The position numbers and the translations under genes are program-made. Positions 35,993 to 45,498 of a stretch of 50,615 bases of DNA are shown here, one piece after another. The notes beneath the pieces are model-generated. The model ran no database searches, had not been told where the DNA came from, and saw nothing but the letters and a program-made list of their open reading frames with translations. Numbering within the stretch: the first letter of the stretch is position 1; every line of letters begins with the position of its first letter. The DNA is from Periconia sp. R9002 (Eukaryota; Ascomycota; Dothideomycetes; Pleosporales; Periconiaceae). The DNA is taken from assembly GCA_023627715.1 (NCBI GenBank), contig JAMAHW010000147.1, positions 1-50,615 of the forward strand, written 5' to 3'.

Positions 35993-37175
35993 TGTGGGGG
36001 GTTTGTTTGTTTTGATCATGATCTAATCTCTTTGATACCAATCTTCACATGTCGAGTATGTATGTATGTATTGTGGGAGACGTTGCATTCGCACCGATTA
36101 CTTGATCTGGGAAGGGAAGGGAGGGGAAGGGGGAAGGGCAGAAACGAAATTTTGGCTGAAGAATCTGCTGCGGGAAAGTTTGTTTCTACTGTCTTGCAGG
36201 TTCTCGGCACGTATGATGATGGTATGGTATTCACGACCTACAGTGGTTTCCAGCGTAAGTAGTGTTAGCGTCCGAGAAGTGGCAAAGGACTCTTGAGCCA
36301 AAAGTCGATCTATTGTAAGGAGATTCAAACCCTTGCTCAGATTTGACGCGAACAGTACTTACGCTGAAAACCACAGTACGTATGTACCTAATCAAATCTT
36401 TTCTCTCGCCTAGCTTCATACTGTAGGGCGTAGGGCAGCGTCGATTTTGTAAGCAAAAACGCCTGCGTGTGTGTGGGTGTTTCAGTATTCCAAACTCCGC
36501 ACGAGACGGACCTGGCCAACTTAGCTTAGGAGGAATGATAAAAGTCCCGAGGATCTGAAACTCGAACCACCATCTGGTCGTCGTGGGACGATGACGCCCT
36601 CGCGCGCCCCCCCCCACTTGCATTCTGTGACGAGCCTCAGATGGGGTGTGTCTGGGACGTACATGTGTCTGGGGTGACGCCGGTTGGCGTGAGCAGGATC
36701 GCCCCGTCGTCGTCTCTGCTGCTACTGCTGTTACTGTCTCTTGTCCGCTGTAAATCGCCAATGGAAAACTGTCTATGTCTACCCGCTGCCGTCTCTTTTC
36801 TTTGTTGTTTTACCACGTCTCTTGGTTTATTTTTAAAAGAGTTACAGTGAGGCTTTGACAGCTGCGCCGTCTCGAACAATTTGCCGTTTTGGGGAATTGG
36901 AACGTCCCTGAGGGGGGTGTTTTTTTTCTCTGTTCTTCTTCTCTGGGTTCCTGCTTGTGCGATTGGAGCTGAAGTTTGGGGCGCGCAAAGAGTCGTCGTC
37001 CCTTTTTGTAGGCTCGTTTTTTTTTTATTTGTTTGAATGCGGTTCCGCACATAAGTGCTTTCGGTCGTGCTCTTTTTCGTGGTGATACCGGCCGCATTTA
37101 TTCTTTTTTGCAATCAATAGTCGCTTTTTGTTTTTCCCTTGTACCTACCCTAATCTTCAAACCACCAACCCCGAC
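35993..37175. other. Intergenic region
   Basis: About 1.18 kb. It has gtat repeats near 36055, a G-rich tract at 36110-36140, a C-run at 36606-36615, and a T-rich stretch before 37176 that fits a promoter/leader. Minus-strand ORFs in it (36231-36761, 36637-37113) are Arg/Thr-rich by-products without a domain. Confidence 0.5.
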
Positions 37176-38479
37176 ATGAGTTCCTCGATACGTCTCTACG
37201 AGCGTCTTGATCAGATTCCCCAGGATCCCTCGGACCCAGAGTGCTTAGATGACCTCATAGTGTGCGCGTTTGGCGCTTTCGAAAGGTACTACGTGTGCTG
37301 GAAAAACAAGGCCGGGGAATACAGACAAGGTGAGGGACGAGAATGTCTTGATGGATCGATTCTCGACTCCGTACTGATCCCTCTTTAGATGGCTATGACC
37401 TACCACCCGCACTCCAAGAGTGGCTATGGCCTCCCGACAACACGACCCGCGACTTCGCATCGCTGCAAGTCGTCTTCGGTCGCGGCGACGAGTACTTCGC
37501 GTCGGACAAGGACGGAAAGCTAGAATACAAAGAGCCAGACAAAAAACCCCAAGAACCGACTCCAACCCCCGAGGAGAAACCACCCCTCCGCCGAACAAGA
37601 ACAATGTCGGCATTCCGAGGCGTACCACCAGAAACAACAACGACAAAACCTCTCCCATCTACCCCATACGAACCCCCCCTCTCACCCAGCCGACGCTCCT
37701 CGCAATCCGCATCGCGGCCACCAAGCATGTCATTCTCCATGTCAGACGCATCCTTCATGTCGCACCCAAGCTCGCGCTCCCCCAGCATCTCCTCCATGTT
37801 CTCCACCGTCGACACCATGACGACCATCCCTTCGCGTCCGCCCTCAGAATACAACCTCGACCCTTCCTCCCTCGACGCCTCCAAACTCCCCACTACCACC
37901 ACAGACGACCCCACACACTTCAACACCGCTCTCCGCCTCAAACGACGTTCCCGCCCGCTGAGCATATCCTTCAAACCATCACCAACCCATGCCCGCCTCT
38001 CCCAAACTAAACACACCCCACTCCTCACCCGCACCGCGGACACGGACCCCACGCCCACGCCTACACCGCAACCCTCACAACACTGCACATGCCACCTTCA
38101 CCCCACCCAAACACAACCATCCCAACTCTCAATCTACATCGCCTCAGCCGTGCAGACGTCCCCGCGCCAACCCCCTCCCCGTCCTCCTTCTCCTCCTCCC
38201 ACATCCTCCCCACCGCAGAACCCCGCCTACTTCGAAGATGACGAGTACGCGGTTCCACCCCTCCCGGCTGTTAATCCGTTCCCGATGGGTAGCATGATGG
38301 CGTTTTTCTCGAAACCGGGGTACCAGCTTGGTGATGGGTTGAGGAGGTATGGTGAGGATGAAGATGGAGAGATGTTTGGGTATGATGAGGAGGAAGGGGA
38401 GGAGGTAGGGGAGGAGGTAGGGCAGGGATTTTATGAGGATGAGTGGGCGGCTTGGGAGGCTGCTAATGGGAGGGTGTGA
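37176..38479 (+). CDS. Hypothetical protein, small N-domain plus disordered tail
   Basis: Two exons, 37176-37329 and 37389-38479, joined in phase 1 over a 59-nt intron, give 414 aa. The start MSSSIRLYERLDQIP has a CA-rich leader. Residues 1-95 form a compact domain (DDLIVCAFGAFERYYVCWKN, LPPALQEWLWPPDN, LQVVFGRGDEYFASD), which reads like a WD-like or beta-sandwich sensor of unknown family. The rest is Ser/Pro/Thr-rich and probably disordered, with SMSFSMSDASFMSHPSSR near 165-185 and a Cys/His pair (HCTCH) near 295. The tail ends with a very acidic stretch (EDEDGEMFGYDEEEGEE...). The acidic end and Ser-rich motifs suggest a regulatory scaffold. I do not know the function. Confidence 0.82.
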
Positions 38480-39273
38480 GGGGGTTTAGGTGGTTTTGTG
38501 TTTTTTCTGCTTCTTCTTTTCCTCTCTTTGTTTTTCTACCCTTGGAAGCGACTCTGTTTTCTTTCTGCCTGCTTTTTTTTTTCTGTTTCGAGGATAGGGG
38601 TAAAAGGGGGTGGGTGGTTCATGTATTGTATTCGTGTCCTCTTACTTTCCCCTTTCCACCCTTTTTTCTTCTTCGTCCTCCCTTTGTACCAATACCCTAC
38701 ACTTCTATTTATACCCTGTTGAAAATGAAGAAGAGTACTTTTGTTATATTGATGAGTAATTACTCTGTGGAAAGAGATGACACAAGTCGAAGTTTACCTT
38801 GTTATTTTAAGGACGTATGTATACACCCATATGCTCACTTCCTATCAACTTCATCAGCACTGTAGGTCACTCTTACCCTCTTTAGACAAGCTCCCATCTT
38901 CAACCATCACCCAATCCAGTCAAAAACACTTCAAGTCTGCGAGAATCAAATCTCAAAAGAAACAAAACATCTCAATTTCTCATCTTCTTCTATATAAAAA
39001 AGTGGAAGTTCGCCAATTTCTTGGCAAAGCGAATAGAATCGAAAAGAATAGATACATAAAAAAAAAAGTAGGGAGAAACGTCCTGCATTTACATGGCGAA
39101 AGAAAGGATGTGCGTATTCCGTTGCGTAAAGGTCTTGCCATCCAGTCGGGGCTCAACCCACCATGCAATCACGCTGAACAGTGTGCTGCGAGAGACCGTT
39201 AGGAACATGAAGATCCCGGGTCAACCCGAACTTAATCGTTTCCGCCCTTTTTGGGTTTAATGAGGTTAAAAAG
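38480..39273. other. Convergent intergenic region
   Basis: About 790 bp between the converging genes at 37176 (+) and 39274 (-). T-rich tracts after 38480 and A-rich tracts near 39055-39070 fit 3' untranslated ends. No gene is recognised. Confidence 0.55.
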
Positions 39274-40410
39274 CTATTCCTTGGTAGGATCATCCGTCTT
39301 TTCTTTGCTGGGTCCATCAGGCTTTTCTTTGGGCTCCTCGGGCTTGGTCGTGTTGGGCTTAGAAGGAACAGCGGGGGTTTCGGTATTTTTGGGTTCATCA
39401 GGCTTGGTCTTGTCGGAATCTTCAGGCTTGGTCTTGTTGGAATCCTCGGGCTTGTTCACGCTGGGCTTATGAGGAACAGGAGTTTTTTCGGTCTTGTTGA
39501 AATCATCAGGGCTGGTCTTGGTGGGTTTCTTGTCGGATGCATCAGACTTGTCTTTAGTAGGTTCATCAGGCTTTTTCTTATCGGATTTACCAGTCTTGTC
39601 CTTGGTGGGTTCATCAGACTTGTCCTTGGTGGGTTCATCAGACTTGTCCTTGGTGGACTTGTCAGACTTGTCCTTGGTGGATTTACCAAACTTGTCCTTG
39701 GTGGCCGGAGTAGAACCAGCGACAGGACCTGTCTGCAAGTGGAACTCCAAGTCGAAACGTTCTTTGCCGCCGACGATCTCGATGGCGCCGACGTGGAGGC
39801 CGTAATCCTTCTTGTAGTGCGCGACGGAGCGGCCGAAGACGGTCTTCGCCAGGTCTTTAAACACTTCCTTTTCCTTCCCGGTGGAGGACGGTGTGACTTT
39901 GAAGGCGGACTTGCCCAGTTTCTTCTGGCAGGCTTTGATGGTAGTGTTGGCGCTCTTCGACTCCGCGGCGGGCGCGAAGGAGATCTTCTTTAGCGTCTTA
40001 GGGTCCTTTTTGGTGTCCTTTTGGACGTAGAGGTACATGGCGATGTCTTGGAGGGAAATCTTGTTCTTCTTAGAGTCTTTGTCGTTGTTGGCATACTGGA
40101 CCTTCACCAGGTTTTTCTTGGGCTCAAGTAAGATGACATTGAGGGATCCCGTTTCGTTACCCTTTCGGTTGACTAGGAAGGTTGATTTGCCTCCAACGCC
40201 TGGTTTCTCCTGTACTTCATAGTCATGAGGCGCTTTTGTGATATCGCGGACCGTAGCTCCTGTACTGTGATGCTTGTTGGTGGGGGTCGGAATCGCGCTT
40301 GTCGAGACGCTGCTAGTAGGCTGCTTGTTGGTGGGGGCCGCAACCACGCCTGTCAAGACGCTGCTCAACCCCAGAAGAGTGGTGGCGATGCCGGTAAAGG
40401 AAGCCTTCAT
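39274..40410 (-). CDS. Secreted Lys-rich protein with tandem repeats
   Basis: A single-exon minus-strand ORF of 378 aa. MKASFTGIATTLLGLSSVLTGVVAAP is a clear signal peptide with cleavage expected after Ala near 25. The segment after it copies part of it (see the 51-bp duplication). Residues about 55-235 look folded (YEVQEKPGVGGKSTFLVNRKG, DIAMYLYVQ, YGLHVGAIEIVGG, FDLEFHLQTG), with one Cys. From about 240 to the end it is Lys/Asp/Pro/Thr/Glu-rich, including five TKDK-type octad units. There is no GPI-anchor or membrane segment. It may be a cell-wall or extracellular matrix protein or a candidate effector; the low Cys count argues against a typical Cys-knot effector. The repeats suggest length variation between strains. 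Family not recognised. Confidence 0.85.
   Translation of the reverse strand: MKASFTGIATTLLGLSSVLTGVVAAPTNKQPTSSVSTSAIPTPTNKHHSTGATVRDITKAPHDYEVQEKPGVGGKSTFLVNRKGNETGSLNVILLEPKKNLVKVQYANNDKDSKKNKISLQDIAMYLYVQKDTKKDPKTLKKISFAPAAESKSANTTIKACQKKLGKSAFKVTPSSTGKEKEVFKDLAKTVFGRSVAHYKKDYGLHVGAIEIVGGKERFDLEFHLQTGPVAGSTPATKDKFGKSTKDKSDKSTKDKSDEPTKDKSDEPTKDKTGKSDKKKPDEPTKDKSDASDKKPTKTSPDDFNKTEKTPVPHKPSVNKPEDSNKTKPEDSDKTKPDEPKNTETPAVPSKPNTTKPEEPKEKPDGPSKEKTDDPTKE
39595..39714 (-). repeat. Five 24-bp tandem repeats in the secreted protein
   Basis: The 13-mer cttgtccttggtg recurs at 39595, 39619, 39643, 39667 and 39691, exactly 24 bp apart, and encodes five octads of the type TKDKSDEP/TKDKSDKS. The 24-bp register keeps the frame. 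More diverged copies continue to about 39290. Such minisatellites expand and contract easily. Confidence 0.92.
40271..40365 (-). repeat. 51-bp duplication across the signal-peptide end
   Basis: 40271-40314 and 40322-40365 are identical at 38 of 44 positions with an offset of 51 bp. They encode SSVLTGVVAAPTNKQPT and SSVSTSAIPTPTNKHHS, so the hydrophobic end of the signal peptide with its cleavage region was duplicated, and the second copy has become hydrophilic. Confidence 0.88.
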
Positions 40411-41782
40411 TTTAGAAAATGCAGAAAGAAAAAACTTTGAAGATCTTCAGAATGAATGTAACGATCGAAGCTGACCTGAATGTGGAATGAAAGAGAGTGG
40501 TGAAAGAGAAGATGAGAAAGGATGCTGATGATATCGATGAAGAGCATTCAACTCGAAGTACTTATAGACAATCTTCTCAAGGCAGATTCATCACTCGATC
40601 TAGGTGAGCGTGCTTGTGCGACCAATGCCCCACCCTTCCTCCTACAAATTTCATAGGCGAATGGTCGATTTTGCGCCCATTCAGTCAATGACGCGTTGGG
40701 AATTGAACTCTGAGCGGACCATCACACGAGCAGGTGTTATTTTGGGTTGATAGTACCTACTACACACCGTATATAAATTTCCGGGAACTGTTTTTTTGCT
40801 GCAATAGAATTAGTTGGTGGAGTGGAGGCGACCTGTACATTATTAGTTCGATATCTTTGTATGACAAGAGCCCTGCATACTTGTTGGTCCTTTTGTGTTT
40901 TATTTTTGTTGGGGTGTAAGGCCTTCCAGAAACTTGAACTTGAAAATTCGCTATGTACTGCCTTAAGTTGCAAGTATCGGAGTTCGATGCGGAGCCAGTC
41001 AACTAGTACCGGCAGCAAAATGGTGATAAGTTAGCCAGCAGAAATATATGAACCGATTCCAGGGAGCCATGCCATTGGAAGTGTTGAGGCTGTTGAAATT
41101 TTTGACATTGTGTATTCAAACGCCTGATGAAAGGCAACGATGTTCTTAGTTGAGTGTATTGCCCCTCGCATACCAATAGGGAGTAGTAGCTTTACGACTT
41201 GGAGAATGCGTGCCATTTCTCTTCCATGATCACCGTGCCCGGCTTGAAAAGTGTCAAATTGGAATCATCATATCCGTTAAGCTAAGAAGCCGATATCGTG
41301 GTTCCTACTACTGTATGAACATCTAATACCCTATAAGGCGAAGAAAATGCCATCAATGATACAATTGATATTTGCTCCGCTTACCTCAAGTGCTAAATGT
41401 CATGTCTGGGACATGGTTGTATTTCACAGGAATATCAATTTACCTAATTAGGTATTTCAGTCTTCCCCAATTATTTCCTATTTAAGCTTAGATATGTTCT
41501 TGGTGGTCCTTGCGGATGTTTCAGGGACCTGCTAGGCTAATTATCATCGCTGCGCCGCCCAAGGGATGCCCTAAGAAGGTACTTTTAAGGTAAGGCGATC
41601 CACGTGTGATTCTAAATTCGACATGCTGTGGGGCAATCCTGTCCGTACTGCCAAAATTATTAGTCTCATCATCATTCCTATAGGGCTCAAGCTTTCTACT
41701 TGTTAACACTCTAGTAAACTGCACTCGCTTAAAAATACAACCTTTTCATACTCACGATACAATTTCAGTGTGTTGATACAAA
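40411..41782. other. Intergenic region
   Basis: About 1.37 kb containing the promoter of the minus-strand secreted-protein gene near 40411-40700 and otherwise no recognised gene. ORFs of 60-93 codons on both strands between 40734 and 41724 overlap each other and have no domain. Confidence 0.5.
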
Positions 41783-42347
41783 ATGAACATACTTAACCTT
41801 TCGAGCCAGCTACTCCACGAGATTCTATTATATGCGGTGCATTCCCGCGGAGTCGGTTCTATTAGAGGAGCCACATTACGAGGTGATGTCGATATGTTGC
41901 GTCTCGCAATATTTCCCTCTTCAAGAGCAGAGCGCAGTGATGACTACGCTGGTATGCCGATCGGGAAAGTTGATAGCGAAACTTAACAAGGAGCTGATCT
42001 GAAACATTCTCTCCAATGCTGCAAAACTGCCGAGACATTCGAATACATATTTTCCTTCTTCAAAAAGTCGTCCTTCTCTGTTCAAGAAACCTTGGATAGT
42101 AAAGCATACCTCATGGCGCGTTGACACTGCCACGGGCAATCCGGAAATAGTCCTCTACCTCCTCGATTCAGGTGCGGAAATGCAGGGCGTACATAACTCT
42201 AGTCCCTTACAGATCGCAGCGCATTATGGTCATGCAGATATAGTGGACCTGCTCATTAAGCGAGGAATTGACCAATCCGCGAAGCTATTGACCTCGTTCA
42301 CTATTACCGCCATAGTAGGTTCACTGCGTCCCTTCTTCCCGTTGTAA
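41783..42347 (+). pseudogene. F-box-like/ankyrin-repeat gene relic
   Basis: The start MNILNLSSQLLHEILLYAVHSRGV is the usual F-box-like N-terminus of a large fungal ankyrin family. It then jumps to a later part of such proteins (RGDVDMLRLAIFPSS), so a segment seems deleted. Another frame continues with AETFEYIFSFFKKSSFSVQ, and after one more shift near 42118 comes VDTATGNPEIVLYLLDSG and SPLQIAAHYGHADIVDLLIKRG, two ankyrin repeats. Stops at 41984 and near 42120 break the reading. At least one deletion and two frameshifts make it non-functional. It marks the start of the decayed zone near the right repeat block. Confidence 0.78.
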
Positions 42348-42696
42348 TGGCAGACTTTGAATATGCCTCCAGATATGACAGGACGAATGTAAAAGTACCT
42401 CACGCAATTCCTAATTGTTAACGTTATATACGAATTAAAACAGTGTAATCATTGATAGGTCGATTTTTGCATCTCATACACTGATGACCCTCAAGCTAGG
42501 GGGGTGGGGGGTTAGGATGTTTCGGGATGTGGTAGATTGGACAGAGTCCAAGACCTCATCTCCATTCTCATCAACCTCCCTTCCTCATTCATCATCAATC
42601 CAGCTCTCCAGCCTTCCAGGGGCTGGGTTACTCACTCTCAAGGCCAATTCATCCTCTAGGTCCAGCTTTCAAGCTGAGCGACAATTATTGTGCCCA

Positions 42697-43177
42697 TTAT
42701 ACAGCAAGCCTCTCCACAGCATCCTTTAGGGTCCTAATCTGAGCGCCTAGGTCGCTTGCTTCGTTTGATGTAATACTTGCAGCAATGACTGGGCGGCTAA
42801 CACCACAAGCTCTTCCAAGTGCCATCTTGCTTGGAACGTATACGAATGGTACATTCTTGTCCTCACAAAGCAGTGGAATGTGAAGTAGAATCGACAGAGG
42901 GGCGGTGTCGCTTGCAAGTATAATAAGCTCAGATACGCCACGATTTAGTGTCTTTGTTACTGCTTCAAATTAGCTGTGAATAAATTTACGGGCGGGCCAA
43001 GAGATATACCTTCATTTGCGCCTTTGCGGAGCTGATGATAATTGGTCGCTTGCTGTACTAGGTCGAGAAGCTGTTGCGAGAGCAGTTCGTTGGCAAGTGG
43101 CCAGGCTGTATAATTATAAGTATTAAGAATCAACGCGTAAAGACGAACAAAAACTTACCAGCGGTTTCAGTAGACAT
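42697..43177 (-). CDS. snu13: Snu13, U4/U6.U5 snRNP and box C/D snoRNP protein
   Basis: Minus-strand gene of three exons: 43177-43159 (19 nt), 43105-43010 and 42959-42697, with introns of 53 and 50 nt, both phase 1, giving 125 aa, close to the usual 126. Motifs include [37 protein letters not shown], the L7Ae-family core [17 protein letters not shown] and [15 protein letters not shown]. Snu13 (15.5K/NHP2L1) binds kink-turns in U4 snRNA and box C/D snoRNAs, so it serves splicing and rRNA modification in nucleus and nucleolus. The gene is intact although pseudogenes lie on its 3' side and beyond its promoter. Two CACGTG motifs lie about 160-176 bp upstream. Confidence 0.96.
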
Positions 43178-43335
43178 TTTGAGATCGAATTCCTGTGTTT
43201 AAAGTGTATAAGTATTAGGCATTTTTCATAGTAATAACTACCTATGTTGCCTAGGCCTAGTGTCAAAAAGTAGTAAAAAAGTTGTTTGTAAAAAGTATGC
43301 GATAAAAGTGCGCAGGTATATAGGCAGGGATTAAT

Positions 43336-43353
43336 CACGTGACATGGCACGTG
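43336..43353. promoter_or_regulatory. Two CACGTG motifs upstream of SNU13
   Basis: CACGTGAC occurs at 43336 and again at 43348, exactly 12 bp apart, 159-176 bp upstream of the SNU13 start. CACGTG is the E-box bound by bHLH factors such as Cbf1. Spacing close to one helical turn would place both on the same DNA face. Function is inferred. A third CACGTG lies at 43559. Confidence 0.5.
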
Positions 43354-43360
43354 ACCGTGT

Positions 43361-43386
43361 GCGCTACGCTCCGAAGAGCATAGCGC
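43361..43386. other. GC-rich hairpin
   Basis: Arms gcgctacgctc (43361-43371) and gagcatagcgc (43376-43386) pair with one mismatch around the loop cgaa. It lies 8 bp beyond the second CACGTG motif. It may be a cruciform, an insulator-like element or the end of a small transposon. Confidence 0.55.
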
Positions 43387-43411
43387 GCGCACCCCAAAAA
43401 AAGAAAAAAAG

Positions 43412-43451
43412 GGTTGTGAGGAGTGGTGAACGTCACCACATCCCAACAACC
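43412..43451. other. Two-part inverted repeat
   Basis: Outer arms ggttgt/acaacc (43412-43417 and 43446-43451) enclose inner arms gtggtga/tcaccac (43423-43429 and 43433-43439) with the 3-base loop acg. All paired arms are perfect. It could fold as an interrupted stem if transcribed. Confidence 0.55.
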
Positions 43452-44080
43452 AATTGAAAGTGTATGAACAGGTGTGGCTGTGAAAATAGAAGTTTAAAAT
43501 CTCAAGTGCTATTGGTCAAAGCATTTGAGTATTGGTAGCAACCCTCCACTTGATCTATCACGTGCCATCAAGCGCTGAGATCCCCATCAACTGGTAGTGC
43601 ACTCCTCTCTTTGTTTTTTTTGTTTACTTTTCTCTTTTCTTATTCAGTCACAGCGGAATATTGACACGAGTCACAGTTCCATGGTATATGCTCAATCTGA
43701 GCTATTACAAGCGGTCAAGCCCGACTACATTGCGGGGTTTGGCACACCCTGGGAAGGCTGTCTAACAAGAATTAAAGTCTAGATCGTATGTTGAACGCCT
43801 GTGGAAGCTACTTTGAGAGGGTGTTTAACAGTATTTCAAAGTAGGCAGTGCGGTTGACACCCCTTCCCAAACTTAGTCATCGCTCAGGTGATTCCTTTCA
43901 CACATCACATAAACTCTTCTGATGCGATCTCTAAGGTAACTCTCAGTGGGTCAATCATATTATCAAAATGACATCTGTATCTCGCGTGACTCCATTTTTC
44001 GAATCACTGGTGTGTACGTTCCCGAACTCGGATAGTTGAAATAGGTTACACACTGTATTTACTACCTCTACACTTCTATA

Positions 44081-45040
44081 TTAAGGAACTAATTTTGCGA
44101 GTTCTGCAACAACTAAGCTCTCGTAACTAAGAATGTCTTCTGTAAATTCTGAGTTACTTTGTTTTTCATCTAAAAAATGCGATTCTGAACCAAAGGCTTC
44201 AACCGAAAGACATTTTTGGACCACATTATGATACTTTTCTCCAATCCGATGCGCCAGGCATACGACATAGTTATGAGATAAGTGTTTTGTCAAGTGCTCC
44301 TTTGGTATATTCAACCTTTTCCCAGCTGAGTCCTTCGTTTTCGACATCTCAGCGAGAGTCTTCCATATCCCCAGCTCGAGGAGTATAATCCCAAGACTGT
44401 AATAGTCAAACCGGGCTTCGAATCGAGTCTTGCCAGAGAGATACTGAGGGTGCTGATAGTTTTCACTGTCTTTCTGTCGATGCCAGGGTCCTTCTGTTAC
44501 CTCGTTTGGAAGATCTGGACGACTGTAATTGAAACCAATCATTCGGAAGTCAGCCATGTTTTGAATCGGATGGGGCGACTCTTGATCGACATAGATGATG
44601 CTGTAGTTTGAAAGATTCTTGTGAAGCCAACCAGCTTTGTGGCACTCTAGAACTGATGCAGCCAACTTCCAGGCAGCCTTGTATACATCAAGTGAAGGGC
44701 GCGCTTTGAGATCTCTTGTCTCGGATATCAGGCCATGCAGCGACTTGATCGTACGGTGAACACTCATCGCGTCATTAACCTCGTGGGGTAATTCATAGAC
44801 TAAGCCGAAACCATGTTTCTCGATCTCATGAAACCAACCAATGCAATTGAAGATAGGAAACACTTTGGTTTCGGAGACTTCGCGCAGAAATCTGGCAATA
44901 GCGCTGATGCGCCTGAACAGAATGTCGCCACTGTCTTCAATCCAGCGCGTACCATAAATCACCCAGTCAATGAGAACAGGTACGGTTGGAGAGTCGTGAC
45001 CTTTGAAATAATGTGCTGTCGCACAAGCCTGGAAGGTACC
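44081..45040 (-). pseudogene. Kinase-like domain of a HeLo/NLR-associated type, N-terminus missing
   Basis: The minus-strand frame is open from 45040 to the stop at 44081 (319 codons), but the first residues (TFQACATAHYFKGHDS) already lie inside a domain and no suitable ATG precedes them; a TAG stands at 45043-45041. The protein reads VLIDWVIYGTRWIED, FGLVYELP, GWLHKNLSNYSIIYVD in place of a catalytic HRD loop, GFNYSRPD in place of DFG, YQHPQYL, and DYYSLGIILLELGIWKTL (helix F region). This is the degenerate kinase domain common in fungal proteins that carry an N-terminal HeLo-type domain of incompatibility systems. The catalytic Asp is absent, so it is a pseudokinase. Either an upstream exon has been lost or the gene is 5'-truncated; I find no HeLo domain here. 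Confidence 0.7.
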
Positions 45041-45498
45041 CTAATTCTGAAGAGCATGACGATGAAGTGCCAGGACTTGGTCCGCATCTGCAGAGGCTTC
45101 CTGGCTGCGGACGTGCATTCTCCTAAGCTAACTATATACAACTAGCTAAACTATTACATATACAATAGGAAAAGGTTTTACCTACAAATACTTAAGATGA
45201 TAAGGTTAGCTAGCAAAGCATATATAAGCATTAGTTCTACTATTTAGAAGTTAACATTCGTACAGAGTTAAACACAACACAAACATAATCGCTAAATTCG
45301 ATACGGAGTTCTCTATGATATCCGGGAAGTACAGGGGATAAGCGTCAATCTACAGGATAATTCCTAGATAGCAACATTTCCTTTAGTGTGTGTTCTCAGA
45401 GCTTTGCAGAGGCAGAATGAGGCTATATTAAAACGATAAGAAATTACAAAGAAAACATCTAAGCTACCTACAACCATCAACTATTCTACCTTGACACA
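45041..45498. other. Spacer between kinase-like relic and HET gene
   Basis: About 460 bp, moderately AT-rich, without ORF or recognisable motif. The missing N-terminal domain of the kinase-like gene would be expected here but nothing of it can be read. Confidence 0.5.

Larger units (their letters stand above)
43178..44080. other. Intergenic region with SNU13 promoter and hairpins
   Basis: About 900 bp. The first 300 bp hold the SNU13 promoter features listed separately. A 61-codon ORF at 43597-43782 has no recognisable domain. The remainder shows no gene. Confidence 0.5.

Noticed and set aside
39469..39993. 174-codon plus-strand ORF opposite the secreted protein
   Set aside because: It arises because the 24-bp repeats are open in several frames; the minus-strand product has a signal peptide and matching composition.
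42747..42941. 64-codon minus-strand ORF overlapping SNU13
   Set aside because: Wrong frame of SNU13 exon 3.
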